From: Coriolopsis trogii
Taxonomy: Eukaryota; Basidiomycota; Agaricomycetes; Polyporales; Polyporaceae
Assembly: GCA_020543525.1 (NCBI GenBank)
Contig: JAHYIO010000039.1
Location: 248,001 to 312,000 of the forward strand
Direction: 5' to 3'
Length of the DNA: 64,000 nt
The notes under the pieces were generated by a model, which was not told the DNA's origin, made no database searches, and worked only from the letters and a program-made list of their open reading frames with translations. This document shows, one piece after another, positions 23,707-35,204 of this stretch. How positions within the stretch are numbered: the first letter of the stretch is position 1; the number at the start of each line of letters is the position of its first letter. The translations under genes were made by a program, and so were the position numbers.

Positions 23707-25672
23707 ATGGCACCCAGGCCAAAGAACGGGAAGGGGGGGAAACGGACAGAAGCTCACGACACCTTGCACAAGTCAAAGAAGGTACGCTCACCGCCTAATT
23801 TGCTCTCTTAACCAGAATGTGGGCCAACTGACCGGGTCACTTTTGTACGTTTGGTTAGTACTTGGTCGTCGAGCAGCAGGACTTCGAAGCTCATCTTGCG
23901 CAAAATTTGGGATTTGCATTCCAGAACCGCGGGTCGGAGTCCGCATTGTATGGTGTCTATAACCATATCATATCGAGCATTAGCAGCACGATCACGCATC
24001 CCGACTTCCCGCACGTCACGATCTCCCACACACCCCAGTCTGTCCTCGGCCCGACGGACACACCAGTCGATCGGAATGGGAACCCAGTCACGAAGGATTC
24101 GATCTTCAACGAGCAGCTACCCGACTTTGTCCGTACCTTCATCAAGGCGAGCGAGGAAAAGGACCAAGACGGAAACCGCCGTTACGAGACACTCCCAGTC
24201 GATCTGTGGGAGATTAAGCCTCTGGATACCAACGAGGACTGGGACACAGAAGAGGCCCACCTGGCTGCAGCAAAGATCATGGAGGGCGCGATCGAGCAAA
24301 CGTGGAAGCAGGCGATGGCGGCCTTCGCTCACAACCCTGGCTGGCAGCAGATCCACGTGCTCCTCATCGTAGGCGTTTACTTCTCCCAGTTCAAGTGGAT
24401 GAGGCCGGAAGGGGAGATCAAACGGCCACTCGACGATCCCCCACATGTAACCAAGGTCTTGTCAGGACCGGAGTTGGCGACCCTGCGAAAGCAGTACGAT
24501 GACAAGATCGCAGAGTACCAGAACAGGCCTCTTCCCGAGATTGTGTACTTCAACATGCCCGTCTTCGAATTCGCTCGTGGTGGCGAGGAGCGATATCAAG
24601 CCTCCCTCTCCCCTGAGTTTCGCTACGCAATGAGACTCCCTTTGTCTCAGCAGCAGTATCGCGACTGTCAGTACCAGCGGACCTGGATGTCCTCACCTGC
24701 GAAAAAACCGACGCGTTATTCGAGCGCTAATGATAAGGTAAGGTTCTGAATATGTTGCGTGTACGCTACCTGCTCATTGCCAACAATCAGGACCGTGCGG
24801 AAAGAGCGGTAATACGCGCCATTCGTAACAATCACGGTAAGCGGTTGGTTGAGCAGCGAGACAAGGGCTGGGCAATCGGAGACGAGCCTTCACCGTCAGT
24901 GTCGTCAGCGCACAATACCAGCTTTGACTCATGGGGTGGGTCGAATGCGGACGTTGAGGAACTGAAGAGAGCCGCCCTGGCGACCCCCCTTGCAGTGAGG
25001 ACTCGATTTGCAGTGAGGACTCAGTCGGGCCAGGTGCCCGCTAGGATGCTTACTCAATCGAGTCCGGAGCCTGCTCCTGGTCTACCTGCCCTAGGGAATC
25101 TAGCATGCTCCCGGTCTCGTGAGGTAAGAGAACTTTTCCCAAGTCCTCCATGCAAGGGACAACATCTCATCGAGCATCAGCACCGCATCCAGGCAATCGA
25201 CTTCGAGAGACATGACGAGGAGGAGTATGATACCCCGCTATCCTCGGATGAATCTCAGGCTGATAGCGTGGAGGGAGAGGTCCTCGCTGACAGTCGCTAC
25301 CACGTCTTGAACCACCCCGGAAACAATCGTGGTAAGGTGAACATGCACAACGAGGAAGACGAGAACTTCTTTGTTGACACGGCCTTCGAAGAGCGGGTCA
25401 ACAACCGCGACAAAGGCTCAAGGAACCACGCACCCGCCAGAAACCTGCCTACCTCACCCCAGTACTCATCGGACGAAGACCGCAATGTGATCGATGACCA
25501 TGTCGCCTCTCCGGAGACCAGCCTTGGGGATATCGACATGCACTACGATGCGGACAGCGAGGATCTTGAAAACGTCCGGCATATCCTCTCTGATCAGGCA
25601 GGAACCCACCCACGGATGCTGTCGAAGGACACGAAGAGCCGGAAGAAGACGTTGAAGCATCGCAAGGCTTAG
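23707..25672 (+). CDS. Family A protein, copy A1 (PD-(D/E)XK-like core)
   Basis: Not a family I can name. Exons 23707-23781, 23859-24737 and 24791-25672 join in phase 0 to 611 residues. Exon 1 is a short basic leader (MAPRPKNGKGGKR). Exon 2 is the conserved domain (~residues 26-318): D114 in LPDFVRTF, then E143 and K145 in DLWEIKP, a spacing and strand context like the D...ExK of PD-(D/E)XK nucleases, followed by a helix (IEQTWKQAMAAF) and a hydrophobic strand (IHVLLIVGVYFSQFKW). Exon 3 is long, acidic and low-complexity, with EERHDEEEYDTPLSSDES-type stretches and a basic end (KDTKSRKKTLKHRKA). Followed 459 bases later by B1 in the same direction. Enzyme activity is inferred from pattern only; basic ends suggest nucleic-acid contact or nuclear import. 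Confidence 0.8.
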
Positions 25673-26037
25673 TGTCTGCAAGCAGGTGAGCATTCTAATT
25701 ATTCTTTTGATACGTACAGAGAGATGAACTGAATGGCAGTTGATAGAGCCTCATGTGATGCAGCAACATCCGTAGACTCGACTGTGGGATGATATGAACA
25801 GCACACAACTTGTAACTATGCAGCGTGGATTCAGTATGCGCCTGTACTACAGGTAATATGTATGTACCTTATGAAAGCTCAAAATTATGGTCTATGCATA
25901 CGAGTCTTCATCCGTGTATTGTGGATCCGCGGGTCGATTTGTCGAAGCACCAACCAGGCAGGACGCAAGATAGGCGCCCAATCGTGAACATATCTTCGGC
26001 GCCTGCGGAGAACGAAACGCGTCCATCTTCAACCAAC

Positions 26038-26072
26038 GTTCGACTGCACCTTGTCTCGAACCACGATTCACA
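26038..26072 (+). promoter_or_regulatory. Conserved B-gene upstream element (B1)
   Basis: A ~35-base element ending 59 bases before the B1 ATG; core GTTCGACT...TTGTCTC...ACCACGATTCA. A TATAA-like stretch (TTATAACA) follows near 26099. Confidence 0.55.
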
Positions 26073-26130
26073 TCCCTCAGCCATCGTCCTCTGCCCTCTT
26101 ATAACACCTCAGCCCACCAACGCTGCTCTC

Positions 26131-26937
26131 ATGTCTTCATCACCACCCGCTCACAACACTCGCCTCGCGACAAAACGCAAACGACTCGCTAACCAAGAGG
26201 ATGCGCCACCGCCCAAGACACGAAAGACCGTGTCGAAGCTGAGCAGCATGCTGTCAGAGGTCGACCCATCAACTGCTGAGACTGCTGAGACGAGGGTGCG
26301 TACTGTTCTCCGGCCATACCCTAGCTTGAGTGTAATGACGGAGGTCGGGCGCAGAAGCGGAAGAGGATGATGAAGCGCTTTGCCCCTAAAGACGTCCTCG
26401 ATCCCGACGAAGTCGGCAGCAGTGACACCAACCCACCCCTACGCTACTATGGTTGGCCTTTCAAGTACGACCAAGTGCTCAAGTTTGCTCAACGCCATCA
26501 CATACATTTTGATGTCTCGATGGAATCCCGTCGTCTGTACGGAGGCAAGAAGGAGATGGACTTCGCCGATCTCTCTGATAAGCACTATAGCAATCCTGAG
26601 CTGATGCAAAATCTAAAACATCTCGCACTTCTAATCCTTCTCGACAAACTCGCGGAGACGGCAGGTATCCGATTGGACTACGAGCGGGCATGCTCCCTCG
26701 ACTGGGACGGTGTCATCTACGTCTGGTCGAATTACGATGCGCAGGAGCGGTTTGGCGTCGTTCAACTGCTATCGTCTTGGAAACGAGCGGAGAGGACAAT
26801 GAGCAAGGCTATGAGCCAGATGTCGGGTCAGCGACTGAAACCGCAGTGGTGGTGGTCGAAACAGAGCGCCCGGGTAAGCCTACTCTATATTTACATTGCG
26901 GACAACTTTTCATTTCATCCCACAGCACGCATCATGA
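26131..26937 (+). CDS. Family B protein, copy B1
   Basis: Unknown family, found only beside family A here. Exons 26131-26295, 26355-26873 and 26926-26937 give 231 residues. Exon 1 is basic and Pro-containing (TKRKRLANQEDAPPPKTRK), like a bipartite nuclear signal. Exon 2 holds the conserved core: NPPLRYYGWPFKYDQ (res ~81-95), a helix FAQRHHIHF, MDFADLSDKHY, then a second half WDGVIYVWSNYDAQERF and a C-terminal KPQWWWSKQ. The last exon encodes only His-Ala-Ser and stop. All intact B copies keep these boundaries and phases. Nearly the same as B8 at 50.5-51.3 kb. Confidence 0.8.
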
Positions 26938-27094
26938 CCCAGCATAGTCGTCTTACATGTCTCTGGGAGCGGCACTGGCCGCTCTCATGTCGTTCACCTC
27001 GTATTGATGATGTATAGCAATGTATAGTATACAATTTTCGGTTCTCTGATCTGCACGAAATGTTCGATTGTCACATCTACTTGGATACACGTTC

Positions 27095-27629
27095 ATGACG
27101 TCTTCGGCAGGCTGGGAGTCGGTAAGTCGTCGTTTCGCGCATGATAGTCATCGCTATAGTCTACATCCATACTAATTCATGACGTGCGTAGGACCTCGTG
27201 GACCGAGCATGCAAAGACGTCTTCGTCGCAGCGGGGCTCTCGAGCATTCCGGTACATTCAGAGACCTGTACACCCAGTATGTGCCTCTTCACGACGCTCG
27301 CTGACAGAGTTCAATTTATACAGCCACTATTCAGAGCTGATCATTTTGTCCGAGGTCGATTGTGATACTCTGCGTAAGCGGGCCGAGTTGCGAATTTGCG
27401 TGTACGGTGTGTCCAAGAAGGAGGTGGAGTACTATGTACCATGGCACTGGTGCGGGAAGAGCACTGAATTCAACTGGTACATACATGGCCACTCGATCGC
27501 ACCGGATGTGAGCTTTGTGAGCAAACGAGAGCGGTATGTCTGATACTAGACATTTGAATGCTGTACCTTACCTGAGCTTTGCGCAGACGTCGAGAACCAG
27601 GGCTCGCGGAATATGCGGTATGCTGGTAA
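27095..27629 (+). CDS. Small hypothetical protein F
   Basis: Exons 27095-27121, 27192-27280, 27324-27533 and 27587-27629 join in frame to 122 residues: MTSSAGWES, DLVDRACKDVFVAAGLSS, then ELIILSEVDCDTLRKRAEL, YGVSKKEVEYYVPWHWCG and a basic end. No domain recognised. Intron 2 is only 43 bases. A 5' part with the same first exon and donor occurs inverted at 50317-49990, and a broken 3' part at 36832-37130, so F belongs to the duplicated module A-B-F-D. Confidence 0.5.
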
Positions 27630-28275
27630 CGGTGTCCGCTAATCGCGCACTGTGGTCAGAAGGTCGTGAGCTCGCGAGTGTTTCTGAGGTCGAAGTTACC
27701 AACCCTTGAACGAAGAACATGCGTGTCCGCAAGTCGCAGAGCGAGTCGTAGCCTATGTGACCCGCGACTACACCTCGCCACCTCCCAAGTCGAGCTTTCA
27801 GAACGTTTGGTGAGTACTCGCAACTTCAGATGTCCCAGTGTATCGGCGCCGGCTATGAAGAATTGCGTCATGTATGAGAGGTATCTTTCAGAGTACGCAC
27901 GTATTTTGCCGAAGAACATGCCTCCTCGCGTCGGTGTGTGTGGGGGGGACCTTCTGGATATGTGTACCCACAGGAAGTCGTTTCGATACAACTCTTGCTG
28001 TACGTGTGGAGCAAGCTGCCTGGTGCGGATGGGCACGCGCGAAAGTCGTTGTGTCATGACTCGCCGACGAAGCCCTCGTCTCTATCTACCGTCTGATTTC
28101 AGGCCTTCCTTCCCCGCTGACCCTCCTTATTGCCGTTGAATAGTGACATGATATCGGGAAAGACCCTCCATGCTGTTGGTATACAAGGAAACAGCTGAAA
28201 GGCGAATGCGAGTAGAGCGGGGCTCGTCTTCCACCGCCTGTCCACCCATCAAACGGCAACGGTTATCACGCTGCG
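27630..28275. other. Intergenic, breakpoint region
   Basis: The F-derived repeat ends at about 27750. Beyond this nothing coding can be supported until the Cdc20-like relic. Confidence 0.5.
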
Positions 28276-29051
28276 GAACGTGAACGTGAACTCCGAGACC
28301 AAGTTGTGAGCGACGCCTGGGCAACTCGGCTCGGGTCAGCGTCCTCGACGACTACATCCTGAGCTCTCGGGTTCAAGACGAGTGCATCTAGCACGATGAT
28401 ATGTGTATTCAGCCATACCACTCATGCATCTTTTCCCGCGTTAGGACCGGTCTGTGTGTTAGATGGCTCCTCACGGCGACCTCTTCGCGAGTGGTGGGAG
28501 CGACAACATGCTCAATATATCCAGCGGACGGGTTGGGAACGTATGCACGTCGAATTCGAGGGCGAAGCTGCCGTTGATCCCGCGCTGGACGAAGTGGAAT
28601 CAACCCAGAGCGGTGCAGGCAGTCGCGTGGTGCCCGTGGAACCCGGCGCTGCTCGTGTCGGGCGGGGGCACGTCGGACGCGACGGTGCATGCGCACATCT
28701 GGAACACGACGACGGGCGCGTCGCTGCACTCGCTCGTGACGCCTGCGCAGATCTCGTCGATCCAATGGGCGCCGCACAAGAACGAGTTCTGACGACGCAC
28801 GGGTACCCGACGAACGCGATCAGGTCCACAGCTACCCGTCGATGGAGCGCGTGGCGGAGATCAAGGATGCGCACGACTCGCGGGTGCTGTTCAGCGCGCT
28901 GTCGCCGAACGGGGAGCTCGTGTGCACCGCGGCGGGGGACAAGAACTTGAAGTTTTGGAAGATCTGGGAGGCGCCGAAGGTGTCGAAGAAGGAGGCGAAG
29001 GAGAGCTCGAGGATGGGGAGCACGTCGATAGGGATCTTCAGCATCCGGTGA
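28276..29051 (+). pseudogene. Relic of a Cdc20/Cdh1-type WD40 protein
   Basis: APC/C activators of the Cdc20/Fizzy family bring substrates to the anaphase-promoting complex. Visible pieces in order: LDDYILSS near 28340, then (28463 on) DLFASGGSDNMLN, AVQAVAWCPWNPALLVSGGG TSD, IWNTTTGASLHSL, ISSIQWAPHKNEF, TTHGYPTNAI (another frame), MERVAEIKDAHDSRVLFSALSPNGELVCTAAGDKNLKFWKIW, in pieces characteristic of the family's WD repeats 3-7. It ends SIR and stop, i.e. the Ile-Arg tail used by this family. At least two frameshifts (at ~28790 and ~28825) and loss of the N-terminal C-box region make it non-functional as a whole. It lies in the inserted block 27.75-36.8 kb. Confidence 0.75.
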
Positions 29052-29714
29052 GCGGTGGACTTTGTCGGGCCGGAGGCATCATCTCGTGCCAGTTGGTTGG
29101 TATCTCTCGCTGTGTCCTTGTATACGTTGTACGCGTTGCTCGCAGGCTTTCTTTGTGCAGCCATGACCTCCGTGCATCACCGCTTGCAATCTCCCGTCCA
29201 TGTCACCCCTGGCTTGACAGACACTCTCCTACCTGCGCTTTGGTACTATTCTACATACTCCCGGTTTTACGCATGTATTGCATTCGAGAGCCCGAGCGGT
29301 CGTCAAACTGCCGGGCCACTTCCACGTCTACATGAGTCGTTCGTGAACTCGAGTATCCCGGCCTTCACTCAGGCTGATGTACTCTTGCGTCTAGATCTTG
29401 ATCGCAAGCGTCACGTTCCGATTGCTTCTTGAACTTTGAGGCTGGCGTGTTGCGGACTGTTGTGCATAGCGTTGGTTTTTGGCTAGTACTGAAGGGTTAT
29501 GGGGAGCAGGGAAACTTGTGGGCTACCGAGACGTACGGTTCCTTGAGTGCGAAGTGCGGTAGGCGCGGATTTGGGCGTCTTCAGAACTAAACGGGCCGCC
29601 TCGAGTTTCCAACACGGTCCAACTCGAGCCTTTTTTCCGATCCACGACCTACTCCCCTCAGATACCTCACCTAGTCTTTCTCATATCAATCTACACTATA
29701 ACCACGCTACTATT
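29052..29714. other. Intergenic; 5' flank of B2 duplicated at 39392
   Basis: No gene supported in 29052-29536. From 29537 the sequence matches the stretch from 39392, marking the left end of the B2-A2 / B5-A3 direct duplication. A B-type upstream element variant lies at about 29617-29650, 65 bases before the B2 ATG. Confidence 0.6.
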
Positions 29715-30536
29715 ATGTCGTCGATGCGAACTTGCACTGCACGCGCCTCCGCGACTCGGACGCGCAGAAGACTGGCTAACCAGGACTCGGAGGACATGCC
29801 ACTTCCACGCAAGGTCCACAATGTTGTGAAGCAACAGGAAACTGCACTTGCGGCAAGACTTTCGACGGCTACGGATGTAAATACGAAGGTAATCACTGTG
29901 CTGTAAGACTGCTCCCGATCCTAGAACTAATGATTTGCTTAGAAACGGAAGAGGTCGGCCTCGCTCCAGGTTGAAGACCCCGTGGATAGCATCGGTCCGG
30001 AAGACATCGGCGACAGCGGCAGGAACCCCCCTCTACGCTACTATGGGTGGCCGTTCAAGTACGACCAAGTGCTCGAATACGCCAAGCGTCACCACCTTCG
30101 CTTCCATGTCGCCACGCAGGCTCGCACGTCGTTCGAGGGCCAGGAGGAGATGGCCTTCGCCGACCTTCCTGAACTCTACTACAGCGACCCCAAGCTTTTA
30201 AGAACAGCGCAGGAGCTCGCTGCGTCCGTTGTATGCACCAGGCTTGCGAATTTGGCAGATCTGAGGCTCGATATTGGCGCTCTGCTCTCCGAGGACTTTG
30301 ACGGCATCCTGTACGTCTGGGACAACTACACCATGAATCTACGCTGCGACGTGGCCGAGTATACGACGAGCTCGTGGGACAATAGGCTGAGGATACTGGG
30401 CGAGGCGATGCAAGATATGACAGGACGACCATCGAAGCTGCAATGGTGGTATTCGTGGAAGAACTGGGTGAGCGGCCTGCGTGCTCTCAGTGTTTTTGCA
30501 CAATCTGACCTGTGTAACCAGCGTTCGAGAACATGA
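29715..30536 (+). CDS. Family B protein, copy B2
   Basis: Exons 29715-29888, 29943-30467 and 30522-30536, 237 residues. Exon 1 is a divergent basic leader (RATRTRRRLANQD-like) with the LANQ motif shared by all B copies. Exon 2 starts KRKRSASLQ and carries DPVDSIGPEDIG, PPLRYYGWPFKYDQVLEYAKRHHLRFHV, EMAFADLPELYYSDPKLL, LDIGALLSEDFDGILYVWDNY and QWWYSWKNW. Last exon: Arg-Ser-Arg-Thr-stop. Differs from B5 at few positions. Precedes A2 by about 1 kb, the same order as B5-A3. Confidence 0.8.
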
Positions 30537-31552
30537 CCTAATTTTAAGTTCTTGCTCAAGAGGGGTCTATGGTGCTCTCTGTGATTTCTCTATGCTATGT
30601 GGAGTCACAGGGTAAAAGTCTTGCAATACTATACTACACGAGGGTCATCCGCACTCTCGCGGTATGTGTCGCGTCCGACCTCAGGCCTCTGATACTGCTA
30701 GAGCTACAAAATTTATGACGTACTTGGAACGTGAGTTGACGAGGGACACAGGGTTGCTCGTCCCTGGAGCGAGGTCCGAGGGGCACACCCTGCATTAGCC
30801 TTTGGGCGTCAATACTACCAAATCCGGAAGGGCTCTACCGAACGCCAGGCGACTTCGAGCGCGACGCCAGCCTTGGTTACGCAAAGGCATAGGGACTTGG
30901 GCCAATGGTAAGAGGATAGTCATCAGAAATTTGACATATCACACGTCATTAGTGTGTGGAGAGATAGTCGGCTGCAGGAGTGTCATTGTGCCAAAGCAGT
31001 GATTCATAAGAAGGTTTACACTCCATATCCACCGATTCAAGACGTATCGATACCGAAAGGCTAGACTACGAGCCCCATGATTGATTTTAACACCACAGAC
31101 ATTTGATAAATGACACAGGCTTGTGGGTCGGTTCTAACCAGGTTGAAGTCGTCAATTGTCATCGATGTGATCCTCCTCACGAGGAGTGCCTGCACTCTGG
31201 GGCTCTGGTTGTAACATATATTTGGGGGTCTGCTCATACATATAGCTAATAATTTTGCCATACAACGTTCTCCTTCCCCCGTAGTCTAGACCAAATACTG
31301 GGGAGTATAGAAGCAATATGGCATTGACCCCGTGCAGTGTATATCCTGCCCTACCAACAGCGGGAGAGAGGAACACTTTTTTGGGAGATTGATCATTGTA
31401 GAATGCATATGATAATCTCAAGAGCACGTAAGCGCGGCCACCTCATGGTACAATAGCAGGAGAGCAAGCGCTTGTTCGAGTTTGTCGCATCTCTCCGTCT
31501 CTCCACCACCACACGCGCGTCCTCATCTTCTCAGCTCTCGTGTCAACTCAGC
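30537..31552 (+). repeat. Non-coding 1-kb block between B2 and A2, nearly identical to 40385-41387
   Basis: From about 30600 to 31552 the two copies differ at only a few positions plus small indels, better conserved than the coding exons of A2/A3 further on. No ORF with protein-like composition in either strand; only short stretches. It probably holds the 3' region of B and the promoter of A. Confidence 0.7.
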
Positions 31553-33505
31553 ATGCCAATAATGGAGAATCAGGATACTGTTAGTGCTTGCAAGATTATG
31601 CACGACTCGAAAATGGTACGTTCACCACTCGCTACCCGCATAACCAGGACCTGACCGGACTCTGGTTATGCGCGTATGGCTGGTTAGCACGTCGTCATCG
31701 ACCAGGCGACCTTCGAGGCTGAGCTCTCCAGCAACATTGGCTTTGCATACGAGCGTCGCAAGTATGAGTGGCCGCTGTACGGGGTGTACGACCACATCAT
31801 CTCCACTCTGTGCAGAACCATCAAGCATCCCGACTTCCCCAAAGTCACAATCTCCCACATCCCTCAAGCTGTGCTCGGCCAGGTAGAGGCTCTAGTCGAT
31901 GAGAACGGTAACCGAGTCACAAAGGACAGTATCTTTCATGAACAGATACCTGACTTTGTCCGTACGTTCGTGAAGGCTGTCGATGCAGAGGACAATGGCA
32001 ATGGTGTAGGGAGCGAAAAGGGCAATGGCGGACGCACCTTCCAGACACTGCCCATCGATCTCTGGGAGATAAAGCCTCTGGATACCGAGGGGCGCTGGGA
32101 CACTGAAGAGGCCCGCAACGCGGCAAAAGAATTCATGGAAGAGTCGATTGAGCAGACGTGGAGACAAGCCATGGCCGCATTTGCGCACAACCCCGACTGG
32201 CAGCAAATCCACGTGCTCCTGATCGTTGGTGTCTACTTCTCTCAATTCAAGTGGACGCGACCCGAGGGCGACATCAAACGCCCCCTCCCCGACCAGCCTC
32301 CACCTATGACTGGGCCAATGTCGTACGAGGAAGCAGAGGCACTGCGCCAATGGTATAAGGACAAGATTGCGGAGCTTGAGAGTCGATCCTACCCAGAGGT
32401 TGAATTCTTCGCCGAACCCGTATTCGATTTCGCCCAGGGTAACGGGAAAGGCTATGAGGCGTCGCTGTCTGCACAGTTTCGTTGTGCCGTAGAGCGTCCC
32501 CTGTCTGAACATTATCCTGCCCGTGGCCAACAACCGAGCTGGATGTCCCCGGGACCGGCGAAGGCACCAATGCCTGGAGGAGACTTTCTGGTGAGTGTCT
32601 GCGCCTCAATGTACATTATTTCACATCACTAACAGGAGAGCTAGATACGTGGGCGAGAAGCAGTGGAAGTGGCTCTCCGTGGGGGGATCGAAACGTACCG
32701 GGAGAATGCTGAGACAGGATGGAAGTTCCGTCTATCGACACCTGACCCAAAGGGGTCAAACCATGACGATCCCAAAGGAACTAGCACAGAGTCCCCTGAC
32801 TCCACAGCTACCACCACTTCCAGTCCTGACAATTCTGCTCCATCGACACCGTACAGACCGTCCTACAGTGCGTTCAAAGGGCGCTGGAAGGACGTTGCCC
32901 CGAATTCGCCAGTCGCAAAGCAGACTCGATTGTCCCGCAACCGACCTCTCTTACCTGGAATAAACCTTCGTATGACCACCCGGAAAAGAGTCAACGGCGC
33001 ATTGTCAGGCATAGCAAACACTGCCACTTCATCCACAACGAGCCCTCCCCGTAAACGGCGATGCACGTTGGTTGTGGCCGCTCCTGCTCATGGTGCCAAC
33101 GGGTCACAAGTGGCTAGACCAAGTGGTGTCTCCGCCTCCAGTGGTCGCATTCGTATTCCCGGGGGCCGTATGAACAGACGCATACCCTCGATTGCACTCA
33201 ATGGTGTCGAACAAAGGGAAGGCTTGGAGGACCCCGAGCCTGGGCCAACCGTCGACAGGCCAGCCTCTCCCAACGATTCCACGGGCGGAGGTGAGACCGG
33301 CGCACTCGGTCAACATGCGAGCTCTAGCCACACCACTGTTCGAGGTTTGGAGAAACTGCCTGTGATTGAGGAAGAAGAGCTAGCGCAGTACGTTCACACC
33401 CCTGACGACGAAGTACACGACGAAGCAGAGTGTTTCGATGATGATGATGAGATCGCCGATGCAGGAGAGCGCGGATGGGATGCGGAGCTGGAAGGTCGAG
33501 AGTAG
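31553..33505 (+). CDS. Family A protein, copy A2 (PD-(D/E)XK-like core)
   Basis: Exons 31553-31615, 31688-32590 and 32645-33505, 608 residues. Exon 1 (MPIMENQDTVSACK) differs wholly from the A1 leader. The core keeps D110 (IPDFVRTF) and E148/K150 (DLWEIKP), with a ~12-residue Gly/Asn/Asp-rich insertion between them relative to A1, then IEQTWRQAMAAFAHN and IHVLLIVGVYFSQFKW. Exon 3 is disordered-looking, has a basic nuclear-type cluster SPPRKRRC at about residues 455-462 and an acidic end (FDDDDEIADAGE). B3 follows 411 bases downstream. Family function unknown. Confidence 0.8.
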
Positions 33506-33819
33506 GTCGATGATGGAACGCGTTGAGATCAAGCAGCGTAGCACGACCGTACGGGGAGAAGTATGTTCTCATGTCAATTATGCACCCATGTTTATGCGTT
33601 AGAGAGGGTGAGATACTCAACTGCATGTTCGTAAGCGTAGTTTGATTTTCATCCAGTATGCAAATCTATGTCATGTATGTTCAAGAGACGCGTATGGAGA
33701 ATGGTTCTTGGACAAGCTGCGAGCCACGAACAGCGGTGCGCGGCAGGCAGGCGCTCAATCAGATATGCATCCTGGGCGCTTGCGGAGATCGAAACGCGTC
33801 GCCCAAACAGCGAAACACA

Positions 33820-33854
33820 GTTCGACTCGAGTTTGTCTCAAACCACGATTCAAC
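33820..33854 (+). promoter_or_regulatory. Conserved B-gene upstream element (B3)
   Basis: 35-base element containing CTCGAG and ACCACGATTCAAC, ending 62 bases before the B3 ATG. Nearly identical to the element before B6 and, inverted, before B12. Confidence 0.6.
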
Positions 33855-33915
33855 GCTCTGCAGCGACCACACCCAGTCCTCTCTATATCAATCTTTATCC
33901 GTCGACTTCACTATC

Positions 33916-34729
33916 ATGTCCTCGTCGCATCCGTGCACCGCTCGTTCCTCGGCCAAGCGCAAAAGACTCGCTAACCAGGACGACGCACCACCTCCCCGCA
34001 AGGTCCAAAGGACTGTGGCGAAGCGGGAGAACCCACCTACAATCCAGTCAGCCACCGGTACGACCTCTCAGAGCAAGGTATGTCACTAGATTGCGCTCTC
34101 GTGCTCCCGCTGTATGGGAATCACCAACGGCCTGTCCAGAAATGCAAGAGATCGGCCAAGACTTTGCTAGATCCCGTGGATAGCATCTTTCCAGAGGATA
34201 TGGGCGGCGACGGCACGAAACCGCCCTTGCGATATTATGGGTGTCCGTTCAAGTACGAACACGTCCTCGAGTACGCCAAACGTCATCACCTCCGTTTCCG
34301 CGTGATCGAGCGGTCACGCCACTTGTTCGGGGGCAAGGAGGAGGTGGACTTCGCCGACCTTTCCGACGAGCACTATAGTGATCCTGTGCTCATGGACAAC
34401 GTTCTCAGCCTTGCTGCGCTTGTTGTGAGCGTCCGTCTCTCAAAGCGGGCGGGTTTTCGGGTCGAGATTGGATACCCACTCTCCAAGGAGTTCGACGGCA
34501 TCATGTACGTTTGGAACAACTACAACATAGAGGATCGGTTCGACCTAGCCGTCTTCATGGGCACATGGGACGATGGTGTGAAGATATTGGAGGATGACAT
34601 GAAGGAGATTACAGGCCGACGTTCGAAGTTGCAATGGTGGCATTCAAGGAGAAATTGGGTAAGCAATCTGCTCTCGTTGTGCTTTCCTCCAACGCCTTAT
34701 CATCTTTCTGACAGCGCTTGAAGGGATGA
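33916..34729 (+). CDS. Family B protein, copy B3
   Basis: Exons 33916-34077, 34140-34658 and 34715-34729, 231 residues. Basic leader AKRKRLANQDDAPPPRKVQR; exon 2 with DPVDSIFPEDMG, PPLRYYGCPFKYEHVLEYAKRHH, HLFGGKEEVDFADL, IGYPLSKEFDGIMYVWNNYN and LQWWHSRRNW; last exon Arg-Leu-Lys-Gly-stop. Its 5' flank and exon 1 are almost identical to inverted B12 (63.47 kb), and exon 1 encodes the same protein there, but the second half of exon 2 differs strongly. Confidence 0.82.
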
Positions 34730-35204
34730 GTGCCCTTGGCTCTTTCGTCGTGCTCCATAGTTCCCGTATTTTATTGTGTAGCGTCATCGGATCACCTTTT
34801 TTCTGTCTGCATCTTCCATCTTTGTGCGATGGCTGTCTTTCCGAATACGAATCGGTAATGTCCCTTCATTCGTTTGTACTGTACCCATGGGTCTCTACTC
34901 GCTGCTCCATAGGCCTTTGCGACTATACGGCTGGTGTACAGATCCTCGCGAAGAGCATGTGCGTCCGTGGCGTCCGGTCAAGTTGAGTCGCATCTTGACA
35001 AACGGGAGCAAACTCCCTGACCTTCTGAAGCCAGACGTAGCACAGCCGTGCAATGTTATGAGTAGTTCACGGTCTCGGCATTCGACTGGGATGATAGTCG
35101 TTCCATCTTGTGCGTGGCTATGGTCGTTTTTATGCCATTCGCCTTCCTCAACTAACATTATCACCTTCCCCAGGCTCAGCAAATCCTGACATGGACCTTG
35201 CATC
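34730..35204. other. Intergenic, 3' of B3
   Basis: Collinear with 44621-45090. No coding signal. Confidence 0.5.

Larger units (their letters stand above)
23570..27750 (+). repeat. Left arm (outer part) of large inverted duplication: A1-B1-F
   Basis: Matches, gene for gene and in noncoding parts, the minus strand of about 53840-49990 (A4, B8, F relic). Paired coordinates sum to about 77.4 kb throughout, so the arms are collinear. Coding divergence is obvious by eye (A1 and A4 exon 2 are close, exon 3 much less), so the duplication is not fresh. Confidence 0.85.

Noticed and set aside
28512..28874. Minus-strand ORFs opposite the Cdc20-like relic
   Set aside because: Arg/Ala-rich antisense frames; the plus strand shows WD40 motifs in order.
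31061..31427. Two minus-strand ORFs (66 and 91 codons) in the near-identical block upstream of A2, repeated at 40896-41262
   Set aside because: Conserved only because the whole block is; composition not protein-like. Kept as a repeat, not a gene, though transcription would reopen this.
33104..33331. Minus-strand ORFs over A-gene exon 3
   Set aside because: Shadows of the low-complexity exon; not conserved between A2 and A3.
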